64,000 nucleotides of DNA from Zygaena filipendulae (GCA_907165275.2 CAJRBF020000001.1:1426001-1490000), one strand, 5' to 3'; positions 10,430-20,305 are shown, counted from the stretch's first letter. Numbers and translations: made by a program. The notes: a model not told the origin generated them from the sequence alone.

Positions 10430-11887
10430 GCTTTTAGTGAGCTAAACTACGAAATTATCAAGGAAAAAAGTTACAACATCAATGAACTACTTGAATACAT
10501 TGCTCACAACAAACCACTTCTCAATGACAATAAAAAAAAAGTTTACGACGTTATAATGAGCCGGATAAATAACAATATTGGTGGAATTATTTACTTGGAC
10601 GCACCAGGAGGCACTGGTAAAACGTTTCTCATAAATCTAATACTGGCGGAAATACGTGCTAAAAAACTCATCGCACTGGCACTAGCATCATCTGGCATTG
10701 CAGCCACACTTATGGAAAGAGGACGAACTGCCCATTCTGCCTTACAACTACCATTGAATATAGCCGAACAACAATTCCCGGTATGTAAAATTTCAGGAAA
10801 ATCTGGACGTGGTCAAATTCTAAAACAAGCTAAAATTATCATCTGGGATGAATGCACCATGGCCCATAAAAAATTTATAGAAGCCATGGACAGAACATTA
10901 CAAGAATTGCGAAAAAACTCTGAAATAATGGGAGGAGCTCTACTCATACTCTCAGGAGATTTTCGACAAACACTTCCAGTTATTCCCAAGTCAACATCAG
11001 CAGACGAGATCAATGCATGCTTGAAAAAATCACATCTCTGGCCACAAGTACAAATACTGCAATTAACAAAAAATATGAGAGTTGAATTATCAAGAGATGA
11101 AACAACAGCACAATTTGCTAAAATACTTTTACAAATCGGCGAAGGTACATATCCTACTGACCAAACGACCGGCCTCATTGAACTTAATAGTGATTTCTGT
11201 AATATAGCCACTACTGAAGACGAACTAATCGACAAAATTTATCCAAATATTATTCAGAACTATACTAATGCAGAGTGGTTATTTCAAAGAGCAATTTTGG
11301 CCACTAAAAATAATATTGTTGACGATATCAATTTTAATATTCTAAAGAAAATACCTGGTGAAGAGAAAATATATAAATCGATCGACACGATGGTATCCAT
11401 TGAAGAAAGTGTCAACTTCCCCATTGAATTTCTAAACTCTTTACAAGTACCAGGAATGCCATTACACTGCCTTCGTCTGAAAATTGGAACTCCAATCATA
11501 CTACTCAAAAATCTCAACTCCCCAAAATTATGTAATGGAACTAGAATGATCGTAAAACAGCTATCGAATAATATCATTGAAGCTGAACTTATTTCTGGAA
11601 AGACCAAAGGACAGACAGTATTTATACCTAGAATACCTCTGATCTCTTCGGAATTGCCATTTCAATTTAAAAGACTGCAGTTTCCAATAAAATTAGCCTT
11701 TAGTTTTACAATTAACAAAGCGCAAGGACAAACTTTAAAATATTGTGGCATTAACCTCAAAGAATCCTGCTTCTCTCACGGTCAGCTATATGTAGCTTGC
11801 TCAAGAGTAGGAAATCCGAAAAATTTATGTATATATACTCCGGACAATAAAATGAAAATGTTGTTTATAAACAAGTATTGTAAATAA
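10430..11887 (+). CDS. PIF1-like helicase, C-terminal part of a Helitron protein
   Basis: The methionine ORF is 443 codons (10556-11887), but the same frame is open upstream from about 10430 (LLEYIAHNKPLLND), as in Helitron RepHel proteins before the Walker A motif. Visible SF1 motifs are Walker A APGGTGKT, Walker B IIIWDE, motif III SGDFRQTLPV, the late motif TINKAQGQT and VACSRVG near the end. The Rep (HUH nuclease) half is missing, so this is a 5'-truncated Helitron. The helicase frame itself has no stop or frameshift. Confidence 0.85.
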   Translation, partial: AFSELNYEIIKEKSYNINELLEYIAHNKPLLNDNKKKVYDVIMSRINNNIGGIIYLDAPGGTGKTFLINLILAEIRAKKLIALALASSGIAATLMERGRTAHSALQLPLNIAEQQFPVCKISGKSGRGQILKQAKIIIWDECTMAHKKFIEAMDRTLQELRKNSEIMGGALLILSGDFRQTLPVIPKSTSADEINACLKKSHLWPQVQILQLTKNMRVELSRDETTAQFAKILLQIGEGTYPTDQTTGLIELNSDFCNIATTEDELIDKIYPNIIQNYTNAEWLFQRAILATKNNIVDDINFNILKKIPGEEKIYKSIDTMVSIEESVNFPIEFLNSLQVPGMPLHCLRLKIGTPIILLKNLNSPKLCNGTRMIVKQLSNNIIEAELISGKTKGQTVFIPRIPLISSELPFQFKRLQFPIKLAFSFTINKAQGQTLKYCGINLKESCFSHGQLYVACSRVGNPKNLCIYTPDNKMKMLFINKYCK

Positions 11888-11978
11888 TGAGAAAACGTTT
11901 TCAATAAACTTTTTTTTTACTTTTTACGTCATAGTTTATTTTTTTATTTCGACTCTACCACGTCATCTCATATCAACT

Positions 11979-11995
11979 CCCGGGCGAAGCCGGGG
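11979..11995 (+). mobile_element. Helitron 3'-terminal hairpin
   Basis: CCCGG-GCGAAG-CCGGG followed by TTTTTAGCT, like the GC-rich hairpin near Helitron 3' ends. The usual terminal CTRR is not clear. The adjoining DNA is mitochondrial trnA that lacks its first acceptor bases, so the Helitron seems to have inserted in or at trnA. Confidence 0.55.
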
Positions 11996-12000
11996 TTTTT

Positions 12001-12064
12001 AGCTATAGTTTATATAAAAACATTTGATTTGCATTCAAAAAATATTGATTTAACAATTTATCTT
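12001..12064 (+). tRNA. trnA: NUMT copy of mitochondrial trnA(TGC), 5' end lost
   Basis: Anticodon region GATTTGCATTC, D-arm TATAGTTTATAT and 3' acceptor TTATCTT match an insect mitochondrial tRNA-Ala. The complementary 5' acceptor strand is not present at the Helitron junction. This is a nuclear fossil and not expected to be used. Confidence 0.7.
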
Positions 12065-12125
12065 AAATAAGAAGCAATTATTGCATTTAATTTCGACTTA
12101 AAAGATAGAGAGTAAAATCTCCTTA

Positions 12126-12129
<4 letters not shown>
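12065..12129 (+). tRNA. trnR: NUMT copy of mitochondrial trnR(TCG)
   Basis: A 7-bp acceptor stem AAATAAG/CTTATTT closes it and the anticodon loop contains TCG (AATTTCGACTT). It follows trnA directly, as in the standard insect cluster A-R-N-S1-E-F. Confidence 0.75.

Positions 12130-12164
<35 letters not shown>
12130..12164. repeat. TA microsatellite, left flank of family-Y element
   Basis: (TA)n ending in TATG just before the LTR. The (TA)n resumes at 20769 on the far side of the 8.6-kb element, before trnN, so the element split a mitochondrial TA run between trnR and trnN. Confidence 0.85.
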
Positions 12165-12167
<3 letters not shown>

Positions 12168-12627
12168 CGGCGAGAGGGTAGTTTCATTAAAAATAACTTT
12201 TGTTTCCCGCCGTCGAATAGCGGTTGTAGAAAGTTCGTTCCCCCGCTCCACTCCATTGCCCGACTCGTCTTTGTTAGAACTTCATATAAAATGCGGGTAT
12301 GCGTAAGCGACGGTTCATTGTTATTTTGTGTTCGGTTCAGTGCAGTTATAATGTCGTATCAGTGTCGTATCAAGTGATTACGTGACTATAGTGATTACAT
12401 GTGCTGTGTCATCTAATTGTTTCCAGAGGTTTGTTTAAGTCGGGAGCACGGGCAGTGGAGGTGAGCGTTCATGCATTGTAAAGGGGCCCCATTAAACCTA
12501 CACCTGGGTCGCAAGTCCCAGGCACTGCCCCGTGTTCCCTACAGATATCTGGTATGCTGTATAATCTATAACTATGTTGGTGCAATTGCTTATTATAGTT
12601 CCATGTTCCTATGTTCTATTTCCGACA
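12165..12627 (+). repeat. Family-Y 5' LTR
   Basis: Same length as the 3' copy. The first internal bases, TCAGAATTGGGATTG, nearly match those after the family-X LTR at 57968 (TCAGAAGTGGGATTA), so this is the likely primer-binding region. I could not assign the tRNA. Confidence 0.8.
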
Positions 12628-13030
12628 TCAGAATTGGGATTGTTCTTGCGTCCACATTTCTGCCGATAAGGTTCCTACGTTCGGTTGCTCTCGGTCAAAT
12701 ATTACGTTTTACATCCTGACGACATTTTACTATTTTTTTATTATTTTACTATCGTGAATTAGTTTAACATGCGCGTAAAGTGAATTGCTTGAACTAGTAA
12801 ATAGAACCGTTTTTCCCCCAAAGGGTATAAAACGGATATTTAGGTTTCAGCCGAAGCTTGAACCACCTATGAGATTACACCTTCATTATTCGTAGTCAAC
12901 TACCCGCGTTTCCTGTACAATTCTTACCCAAATCAGTCTGTGCTTGCATTTGCTGTCTCTTTCTAACCTTGTCTTGGCAGCGCGCGGCTGTCCTGTTTGT
13001 CAGTACCTTAAAGCCGGCAAGGCATTAAGT

Positions 13031-13132
13031 GGTGGTTCAAGCTTCGGCTGAAACCTAAATATCCGTTTTATACCCTTTGGGGGAAAAACGGTTCTATTTA
13101 GGTGTTCGAGCCTCCGCTTGAACCACCTATGA
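13031..13132. repeat. DIRS internal complementary region
   Basis: The left part pairs with the left tip (about 12799-12870), the right part with the right tip (about 18440-18472). In DIRS elements this serves to complete the ends of the circular cDNA. Confidence 0.85.
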
Positions 13133-13314
13133 GACGTGTTTACTATCTGCCGGCGCTGGCATAAAGCGTACTGTGATGTAGGGTAGGTTAAAAGTTATAA
13201 ACTGCGGTAATTATTCAACAAAAATAAGTATTTATTCCAAAATATAATTTAAAACAATATGGTAACCTTTCCTTTCGTGATCATCTTAGTTTTATCAATT
13301 ATAAATTCGCTTGA

Positions 13315-14535
13315 TTAAATTGGATTGAATGAATTTACTAACTCGTTATTTATCGCACCTATCGGCTTTGGTATTTCTCTAAAATAATGATTAAAGAATG
13401 TATTTTTACTGCGCCAGTTGCCTCTTTCTAATAGAGCATCAATATCCAATCGATTACTGGTCCAAATGTCCGAAGCCACCGCGGCTCTGAAACTGCCTGC
13501 GGAAGCATTCATTCCGACTTCCTTAAAGAGAGATCTAATCCAGCCTGCTATTATGGATCGAGAGGCACCTTTTACTGCACCCCTGGTAGTTATGAAAAGA
13601 TTAGAGATATTCTTAGAGTTGCGGCGTTGTGATGATACATTGATTAGTTTCCTAATCCAGAGTACCACGTCCAGGCGGCTTTCCTGACCTTCCATAGTTT
13701 TAAGTGACCAACCTGACTGTCTGTAAGAAGATGTATCAGTCTTAGATCCAAAAACGGGCCAAAAAATGATTTCATCACCCATGTCCTCAAACGAATCTTC
13801 TTCGATACTTAAGAGTGTCAAGTCGTGCACTCTTCTACCAGATGCTAGTAATAAAAGAGCGCATGTGTGTCTAGATACAGCGAAAATGTTATCTTCCCGG
13901 ATAGTGTAACTTCTGAGGTAATTCAACAAATCTTCAATTTTCCACGATAATGGCTTTTTCTGTGGTGGCTTTTTGGCAAATATACCCTTAACAACCTGTC
14001 TTACCAGTGGGTGTGAACTCAGTGTTGCAGACCCATTGGGGTTAGCAAAGGTAGCAACGACTGATTTATGTAAGGCCACAGTTCTTGGAGCTAGGTTTTC
14101 ATTAAGAAAAAGATGACACAAGTACTTGGCAAGCGATTGCGGATCTGGATTGTCCACTGAAAAACCCCCCGACAAGGCCCAACTTCGCCATCTTGACCAA
14201 ACCGGTTTGTAGGTCCTTAAAGTTGACGAGCGCCATGAGCTTTCTAGTAGCTGTACTTCTCTTTCAGACCAGCCGTTCACTTGACTTGTCCAGCCCGAAT
14301 CTTCCAGACCACTAAATCTAGATTCTCCACCTCTGGGGGTGGCTGGTTGGTTCGTAAATCGATCAGATTCATTCGGAGATTTGGGATTCTTAGTGGAGGA
14401 CACAAGGCACGTCTCCGTACCTCCGGCTCCCAGAACGCTCGTGTCCAAACTGGAGTTACCAGTAGGTATTGGCCCTCGGATGTTTTCAGGTGACGTAGCA
14501 CTTGAGGAATTAATGCTGGCGGGGGAAAAATCCAT
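13315..14535 (-). CDS. DIRS tyrosine recombinase
   Basis: 406 codons from the methionine at 14535. The same frame is open much farther upstream, as a shadow of the RT ORF, so the true start is uncertain. The phage-integrase fold is recognisable: an N-terminal core-binding part (SSWRSSTLRTYKPVWSRW, about residue 100) and a catalytic part. The catalytic part has Arg at about 234 (ASGRRVHDL), the second Arg at 350 (SFRAAVAS), Trp in the His/Trp position at 374 (GNWRS) and nucleophile Tyr at 384 (FNHYFR). It would integrate the circular cDNA. It overlaps the RT-RNase H ORF in another frame, as is usual for DIRS. Confidence 0.85.
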   Translation of the reverse strand: MDFSPASINSSSATSPENIRGPIPTGNSSLDTSVLGAGGTETCLVSSTKNPKSPNESDRFTNQPATPRGGESRFSGLEDSGWTSQVNGWSEREVQLLESSWRSSTLRTYKPVWSRWRSWALSGGFSVDNPDPQSLAKYLCHLFLNENLAPRTVALHKSVVATFANPNGSATLSSHPLVRQVVKGIFAKKPPQKKPLSWKIEDLLNYLRSYTIREDNIFAVSRHTCALLLLASGRRVHDLTLLSIEEDSFEDMGDEIIFWPVFGSKTDTSSYRQSGWSLKTMEGQESRLDVVLWIRKLINVSSQRRNSKNISNLFITTRGAVKGASRSIIAGWIRSLFKEVGMNASAGSFRAAVASDIWTSNRLDIDALLERGNWRSKNTFFNHYFREIPKPIGAINNELVNSFNPI

Positions 14536-16391
14536 CCTAACCTGTACCGCCACGTCCTGCTGAATGCATTGGTGTACTGACTCCCCTGGTCCTTCGAGTC
14601 TTCGCTTACATAGGCCGGTACAATCGCTGACGTTCGTGAAGCAAACAGGTCTATGTCCGGGTGACCTAATTCTTGAAAAATCGTATATAAGGCATTCTTG
14701 TTTAGATGCCACTCCGGCAGGGCCTTGGCCCTGGATAGTCCGTCTGCTATCCCATTGTATTGCCCTGGTATGTAACGAGCTGTTAGGTGACACTGTAGCT
14801 TTTGGCAAAGTTCTAAAATTTTCGTTGCTGTTTGCAGTAACGTTAGGGAGCGAGTACCTCCTTGTTTCATTATGTAAGCCACACTTGTACGATTGTCGGT
14901 TTGTATCATTATCGATGTCCCTCGAATCTCGGGACCCAATTGATTCAGGACTTCGTAGACCGTCCAAAGCTCTTTCTGATTGCTGTGCCATTTTTGTTGG
15001 CAAAGAGACCACTCGCCCCAAAGGCGACGACCGTTTACTATTGCTCCCCATCCTCGATCGGCTGCGTCCGTAGTTATAAACACTGTTGGCTGGGCAAAGT
15101 GGATCGGAGACTTTTGATTCGCGTTCTGTAGCCACCAGCTCAGTTCCGCTAGGGCTTCCTCTGGTAACGCGAATTTTTTGTAACGCCTGTTCTTCGGCAA
15201 GCGGTTTCCTAGTCTTTGCAAAACTCTGCAATGCAGGCGTCCCAGTGGTACAACGTATGATGCGAAGTTTAGTTTTCCTAAAATTACTTTTGCATCGTAC
15301 CAACTCCATTGCCTTTTCTGTATGAGATCCCTTAAATGATTTACCAGCTTTACGGTTTTCTGAGGTTCGATACTTTTTTCGTTTTTCTCCGTATTCCAGG
15401 TGATCCCTAGGTATTCCAATTCTTTTGTTGGTACTCCTGATGACTTTTGAAGATTTATTTTCCATCCTAGGTTCTTTAGGTATTCTGTAGCAATCATCAT
15501 GTGCTTTGTCAGGGTTTGGTAGTCCCTGTGTATGAGTAGGAAGTCGTCCAGGTAAACTATGATGTTTAGACCTCTCTGTCGTAACTCGTGAGCGACCCAA
15601 TTGGTTATTTTCGCGAACGCCGCTGGGGCGCTGGCTAGGCCGAAAGGTAAACAGGTCATCTGATGTATTTTGCCTTCGTATACTAATGATAGGAATCGAC
15701 GATGACTTTTTATGACTGGAACATGGAAGTATGCCTTTGAGATATCTATTTTCATCATGTAATCGCCTTTTTCCAGATGGGACGGGATGCTTTGATAGTT
15801 GAGCAGCCGAAACTTGGGAGCTATGACATATTGATTCAATCTTTTCAGATTGAATATTGGTCTGTTTGTACCGTCTCCCTTTTTCCTTAAGAAAAAGGTG
15901 GATAAGAAACCTGATGTTTGATTTGAGAGCTCCACGGCGGATGATTTCAACATGTCCTCCATTTCTTGGGCCATCTCTGGTGACGACTTTGTTTGAAATG
16001 TTTGAGTCATTTTCTTCGAAAATATTTTTAATGGGGGTTTTATTCGAAATGGAATTCTGTAACCTTTTATTATTTTGAGAATGGGTGCGGGTGCATGTTT
16101 CCAGCTGTTTATGTGCTGCTTTAGGCACCCCGCTTTGAATAAGTCATTTTTTGTCCCCTCCTTTTTTCTTGGAAGGGTGAGCGTGTGCTCGGGCTGAACT
16201 TGAAAATCCATTCTTTCCTTTTGTTGCAGGGTTCCATTTAGCATAATTGTCGTTGCTATATCTCTTTTTCTTCGAGGTAAAGTTGCTTGGTAACGTTCTG
16301 GGGATATCCCTTTTTCTTGTTTCGTCGTAATTAGGCTTGTCGGTGTGCGATGCCTGCTTCCTCCTGATTTGAAAAAACTTATGAATGCCAC
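14277..16391 (-). CDS. DIRS reverse transcriptase-RNase H polyprotein
   Basis: 704 codons. Reverse transcriptase spans about residues 130-360, with MKIDISKAYF and the catalytic YLDD at 280-283. RNase H follows with acidic residues D442 (TTDAADRGWG), E474 (KELWTVYE), D499 (IQTDNRTS) and D550 (GIADGLSR). The C-terminal part starts with DIDLFASR, the segment usual after RNase H in DIRS elements. The ORF overlaps the end of gag by about 250 bp in a different frame, so its real start may need frameshifting or reinitiation. No internal stop is present. Confidence 0.9.
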   Translation of the reverse strand: MAFISFFKSGGSRHRTPTSLITTKQEKGISPERYQATLPRRKRDIATTIMLNGTLQQKERMDFQVQPEHTLTLPRKKEGTKNDLFKAGCLKQHINSWKHAPAPILKIIKGYRIPFRIKPPLKIFSKKMTQTFQTKSSPEMAQEMEDMLKSSAVELSNQTSGFLSTFFLRKKGDGTNRPIFNLKRLNQYVIAPKFRLLNYQSIPSHLEKGDYMMKIDISKAYFHVPVIKSHRRFLSLVYEGKIHQMTCLPFGLASAPAAFAKITNWVAHELRQRGLNIIVYLDDFLLIHRDYQTLTKHMMIATEYLKNLGWKINLQKSSGVPTKELEYLGITWNTEKNEKSIEPQKTVKLVNHLRDLIQKRQWSWYDAKVILGKLNFASYVVPLGRLHCRVLQRLGNRLPKNRRYKKFALPEEALAELSWWLQNANQKSPIHFAQPTVFITTDAADRGWGAIVNGRRLWGEWSLCQQKWHSNQKELWTVYEVLNQLGPEIRGTSIMIQTDNRTSVAYIMKQGGTRSLTLLQTATKILELCQKLQCHLTARYIPGQYNGIADGLSRAKALPEWHLNKNALYTIFQELGHPDIDLFASRTSAIVPAYVSEDSKDQGSQYTNAFSRTWRYRLGWIFPPPALIPQVLRHLKTSEGQYLLVTPVWTRAFWEPEVRRRALCPPLRIPNLRMNLIDLRTNQPPPEVENLDLVVWKIRAGQVK

Positions 16392-17844
16392 CTTGTTCCT
16401 TGACAGCCTCAGCTAGCGCCTTATCATCGAACAGGTGACTTTCCGATGGGGGAATGTCATGCAGAATTTGCCTCATTACGCGATTTACAGGGCGGAATGA
16501 CTCCCGTCTTTGTTGTATCACCTCTGCACGACGTCCACACACGTATTGAAGTAAATTATCGGAGATCTTTTTAAAATTTGAATTTGCGGCAAGAAATTCT
16601 TTCCCCACTTGTTGTCGCATATCTTGTGGCATTTTATCCAGCAAGTCTTGGAAACATCTTCTTTGTTGGAGCAAACCATTAGTCACGGCTCCTAGTGTCA
16701 TATCAACCTTTTCGAGAATGGTAACGGATTTGTAGCTAGGAGTTGCTCCTGCCAATATATTATTAGTCTTCAGAGAGCTGAACGCTGGGGTGGCTTGAAA
16801 CAATTTCTGAGTATCCGAGTATCTGACGTTTTGCCAGCCCTCTTGTCCAAACCGTTGACAGCTGATCCCCTGTTTCAGTAGTTCAGCATCAGCTTTTAAC
16901 ACTTTCGGTTCTTTTTCAACCGTAAATGGCAAAAAGTCAAAAGTAACTTCAGTTTCCGTGATCTCACCCTTTTTAAGAGCGGCTAATTTACGTTGAGCTT
17001 CTACAATTTGGTCTTCAAGGGCCTGTTCTTCCGAGGTTGAAGCCACGCTTCGTTTAGTTGAAGAGCACGAAGCAACGTCAATTTCGTCGTCTGTATTTGT
17101 GCTATCCGGGATTGAATCAAAAGACTCGTTCGCAACATCGGCAGTATTTGTATTGGGATCGCCCCGATCGAGTAATTTTTTGATGTTCTCATTTTGCTCT
17201 GTTGTCATGTTGAGCAATTTGCTGAACATCTCCGTCTGCTTAGTTAGGACCTCTGCTAGGAGAGCGTCACTGTTAGCGGAAACTGCTCGCTTTGGCGGAG
17301 AGACTCCCATAGGGGAGTCTGTGCTCGGCCTTTTCCGACTTTCGACTGAGCTCGGCTTACTAGGACTGCTTACTAGTGATGTTTCGCGTTGTTCGGCTGA
17401 TTCGCGAAGTTGGGATGATGCGCGATGTCTGTTCAGCAATCTTGGTTTTATTTCACGCACTGCGTTTACGAAGTTGGAGTAGTCTGGATCGTGAATCTTC
17501 TCCATGATCGCGTGTGGAGCATAAAGTAAGGCACGTCCCAAGGGCCACGCCAGAATTGTGTTTTTTATGGACCTGAAGCGTCTTTCGGACAGAGACGTAG
17601 TTGAAGGGTCGAATGCCTTAGCTAACACATCGAGAGGTAAAGCAAATCGCAATTTAGCGTCAGTTTTCTGTGCTATATCTTCCCCAAAAATATCTTGGAA
17701 CGAGTAATTCATGACTCGCCATGTACGCCACGTTGAAGGGAAATACTCGTCGATGGCTGATACTACGGCCTGGAATGCTCTGGCGTCATTCTGGTCTTGA
17801 CCTGGCAGGGAAGCCAATTCTCCCATAGTAGTAAGCTCTCCCAT
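16144..17844 (-). CDS. DIRS gag-like protein
   Basis: 566 codons, the first ORF of the element. I recognise it by position and by features shared with DIRS gag proteins: a conserved central region (LLDKMPQDMRQQVGKEFL, NLLQYVCGRRAEVIQQRR) and a basic tail ending KKKGGDKK. A second methionine lies six codons in. A heptad-like stretch near residues 280-295 (LEDQIVEAQRKLAALKKG) may be a coiled coil. No zinc knuckle is visible. The presumed role is to package the RNA. Confidence 0.75.
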   Translation of the reverse strand: MGELTTMGELASLPGQDQNDARAFQAVVSAIDEYFPSTWRTWRVMNYSFQDIFGEDIAQKTDAKLRFALPLDVLAKAFDPSTTSLSERRFRSIKNTILAWPLGRALLYAPHAIMEKIHDPDYSNFVNAVREIKPRLLNRHRASSQLRESAEQRETSLVSSPSKPSSVESRKRPSTDSPMGVSPPKRAVSANSDALLAEVLTKQTEMFSKLLNMTTEQNENIKKLLDRGDPNTNTADVANESFDSIPDSTNTDDEIDVASCSSTKRSVASTSEEQALEDQIVEAQRKLAALKKGEITETEVTFDFLPFTVEKEPKVLKADAELLKQGISCQRFGQEGWQNVRYSDTQKLFQATPAFSSLKTNNILAGATPSYKSVTILEKVDMTLGAVTNGLLQQRRCFQDLLDKMPQDMRQQVGKEFLAANSNFKKISDNLLQYVCGRRAEVIQQRRESFRPVNRVMRQILHDIPPSESHLFDDKALAEAVKEQGGIHKFFQIRRKQASHTDKPNYDETRKRDIPRTLPSNFTSKKKRYSNDNYAKWNPATKGKNGFSSSARAHAHPSKKKGGDKK

Positions 17845-17879
17845 GTCTGTAATGTGATTTATAGCTTTGGTTAAAAAAA

Positions 17880-18115
17880 ACGCGACGTCAAGTGATACGA
17901 CGTCGAGTTAGTGACACGACGCGACGTGTCGAGTAACTCATACTACGCCTTGTTAGTGATTCGACGCAAGTTGATACGACGTCGAGTAACTGATGCTACA
18001 TTGAGTTGATGCGCATGTGATGTCGAGTTACTGATATGACGTCGAGTAACTAATACGACGTCGGGAGGCTCATGCTACGTCGATAGATTTATGCGACGTT
18101 GTTGACTCGACCCGT
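17880..18115. repeat. Degenerate ACGACGTCGAGT-type motif cluster
   Basis: About eight imperfect copies of TACGACGTCGAGTAACT, at irregular 15-35 bp spacing, in the leader between the right terminal repeat and the gag start. ACGTCG is a partial palindrome. This could be a packaging, promoter or nucleosome-related signal; nothing decides between these. Confidence 0.6.
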
Positions 18116-18300
18116 AAGATACCGAAAAGAATCGTGACGGTAAAGTTAGGAGAACTCCTAAATCGTCGCTGGGCCGTGAGGCGCCGAGCGGAATTTTAAT
18201 TGGGTCACTCGAGTGTAATAACTCAAATAATTTCACTCACCGCTGGCACTTTCCGTTCCCGCAGTGAGTAGGTACGTGTTGACCGCACGAATATTGAAAG

Positions 18301-18472
18301 CGTACTGACAAACAGGACAGCCGCGCGCTGCCAAGACAAGGTTAGAAAGAGACAGCAAATGCAAGCACAGACTGATTTGGGTAAGAATTGTACAGGAAAC
18401 GCGGGTAGTTGACTACGAATAATGAAGGTGTAATCTCATAGGTGGTTCAAGCGGAGGCTCGAACACCTAAAT
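18301..18472. repeat. DIRS right inverted terminal repeat
   Basis: Reverse complement of 12861-13006, then the tip AGCGGAGGCTCGAACACCT ending in AAAT. The tip differs from the left tip but both are covered by the internal complementary region. Confidence 0.9.
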
Positions 18473-19956
18473 GTGAGTTACTTTAATCGAATTGCAAAGG
18501 TTTCGATTCCTTTGTCTATCAAGTGTTGTCATATACCTACCAAATTGTGTTTTGCGATGCGATGCCTACTGTGTTCTTTAAGTGGTGTTCCTCAATTTAA
18601 AACGCCGCGATCGTTAACCACTACTATACGGGTTTTGCAACCGCTGGGTTGAAAGTTCTAACTTTTGTCTTTTGTGTAAGTTTTATATGGACGAAAATTA
18701 ATAACCTGTAATCTACCCACAGTATGCCGTTATTGACATTAGAATGTCGATTCGTGTTAATTCCTAACTATTTCTCGGGTGACAGGGTAGATCATAAATG
18801 CCGATGTAAAATAGTATTCTGGTTTTCGGATTTTCCAATTACTTGTCAAGTTTGAAGTACAACAACCTTGCTAGTGTAAATTTTTACTGGGTTGTTTTTG
18901 TAGGGTGAGTTAAGCACGTTGTTAGGTTCTATCGTGATAGCTTGGCGTCACCGTTATCAGCACTCCAGTTTGGTAATAGGCTCGTATTATCATGGTCTTA
19001 AGTAAGACACACCAGTTACAAAGTGTTGATTCATCTCTCTGTAGTGTAGCCCAAAGAATACCATTTTAGATTTCGAAGGTTTCGATACCTTCGGTGGGTA
19101 CTTAACTACGTCACGTGTCTGGGTACCTAATTATGTCATGTGACACCTAGTTAATGTGTTTTGGTGAAGTAATTGCTACTGATTCGTTCTTTAAAATATT
19201 GTTTCTCGTTTATTCGATGATCTACGAAACTGCATTGTTACAACAGGTATTTGCAATCGCGAAGCTGAAACCACGTGGGTTTTGGGTTATTGTAATTTGA
19301 ATCTAAACCAAAAAAATGAATTGTAGCCTACCCACGTACCCAGCTGTCGTTAAATTTCGTTGAGTAGATTTGCGGTATTCTGACAAGTTAATTTAGGAAT
19401 TCAGTAAGTTACGATTTTTATTTAATTGTGACGAAAACTCAAGTAAATATCTCTAACGACCGTACAATATTCGACCGTACCAGTAATTATTACGTAGCCG
19501 TAGCCCGGTGGAAATCGGTTTCTCTTGAGGTAGCTCAAGTAGTCCGTGGGTGCGCGGTGCGCGTATGATTCTGGCGGAGGTCGGGGTCTTTGGAGACCGT
19601 GCGATGTGCAGTCAGCGGGTGATGCACACGGGTTAGCTGCTCTATGGTAGAGATACGCTAACGGTCCTTATGCGGGACGTGAGGGCAATGATGTTGCCGG
19701 TCGGCAAAGAAGCCGTGGTGTTGGAGATCTTACTTGAGAGTTTGTATTCTACATAGTAGAGTTTGATAAGTGGTTAATATGGATTTGTTACCTTGGCCAG
19801 TTGAATCCGTTCTTAACATTAGTAAGAATTAGAGTACTTTGATTAACTTTAAGATTTTGTGACTATTCGAAACGTCAACGGTGTTCGCGCGATCTTACAA
19901 TCGGTGAGATAGTTATTGTATTGGTGGCATTCTCAGGAGTAGTTTGTCAGCGAGGG

Positions 19957-20056
19957 CGGCATGTTCGGCACGGGCGCGGCGTGTTCGGCACGGGCGCGGC
20001 GTGTTCGGCACGGGCGCGGCGTGTTGGGCACGGGCGCGGCGTGTTGGGTGCGGCAT
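19957..20056. repeat. 20-bp GC-rich tandem repeat
   Basis: Units GTGTTCGGCACGGGCGCGGC start at 19961, 19981, 20001 and 20021, with a partial unit at 20041. They alternate TTCGG and TTGGG variants. Confidence 0.95.
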
Positions 20057-20270
20057 GTCGTGCGCGGAGTTTTTGAATGTTTCGAAAGCTAGATTGTACG
20101 AGTGTTTTTGAGTGATGTTGAGAGTGAGATATTATGTCAGGATGAACGAGCGTTCATATTAGTTTTCTATCTCGGATTTCTTCCTGTGATTTCAGCGCCC
20201 GAGGACGTGCGCATGTCAGAATAGCCGAGCGAACTTGTTACTCTCGTAAATTATTTTTCTTTGGATATTG

Positions 20271-20305
20271 CATCACACGGGGACGTGTGAACGTCAGAAT
20301 GGCCG
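20271..20305 (+). repeat. Stem-loop block at family-Y 3' LTR
   Basis: CACACG-GGGA-CGTGTG stem-loop, then ACGTCAGAATGGCCG, abutting the 3' LTR. It is shared with family X (9399-9433). A diverged copy at 20196-20229 keeps the fold with changed pairs (GCGCCCG/CGTGCGC). Confidence 0.75.

Larger units (their letters stand above)
12799..18472 (-). mobile_element. DIRS-like tyrosine-recombinase retrotransposon, intact-looking
   Basis: 5674 bp bounded by AAAT at both ends. Inverted terminal repeats of about 144 bp (12861-13006 against 18301-18444) match by eye without difference. An internal complementary region (about 13031-13132) is the reverse complement of the left tip joined to that of the right tip, overlapping at ATTT. 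This is the hallmark of DIRS circular replication. It encodes gag-like, RT-RNase H and tyrosine recombinase ORFs on the minus strand, all open. No target-site duplication beyond the shared AAAT is visible, as expected for recombinase-mediated insertion. Confidence 0.9.
18473..20305 (+). other. Non-coding internal region of family-Y element
   Basis: About 1.8 kb without an ORF above 60 codons on either strand. It holds a 20-bp GC-rich tandem repeat and two copies of a stem-loop/CGTCAGAATGGCCG block near its end (20196-20229 and 20271-20305). Nothing else is assignable. Confidence 0.7.

Noticed and set aside
12130..12164. TA runs as centromeric or satellite DNA
   Set aside because: They are short and fit the mitochondrial trnR-trnN spacer and A+T region.
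14600..16128. Upstream part of the 937-codon ORF ending at 13315
   Set aside because: It is a shadow of the RT-RNase H frame. Only the part from about 14535 downward encodes the recombinase.
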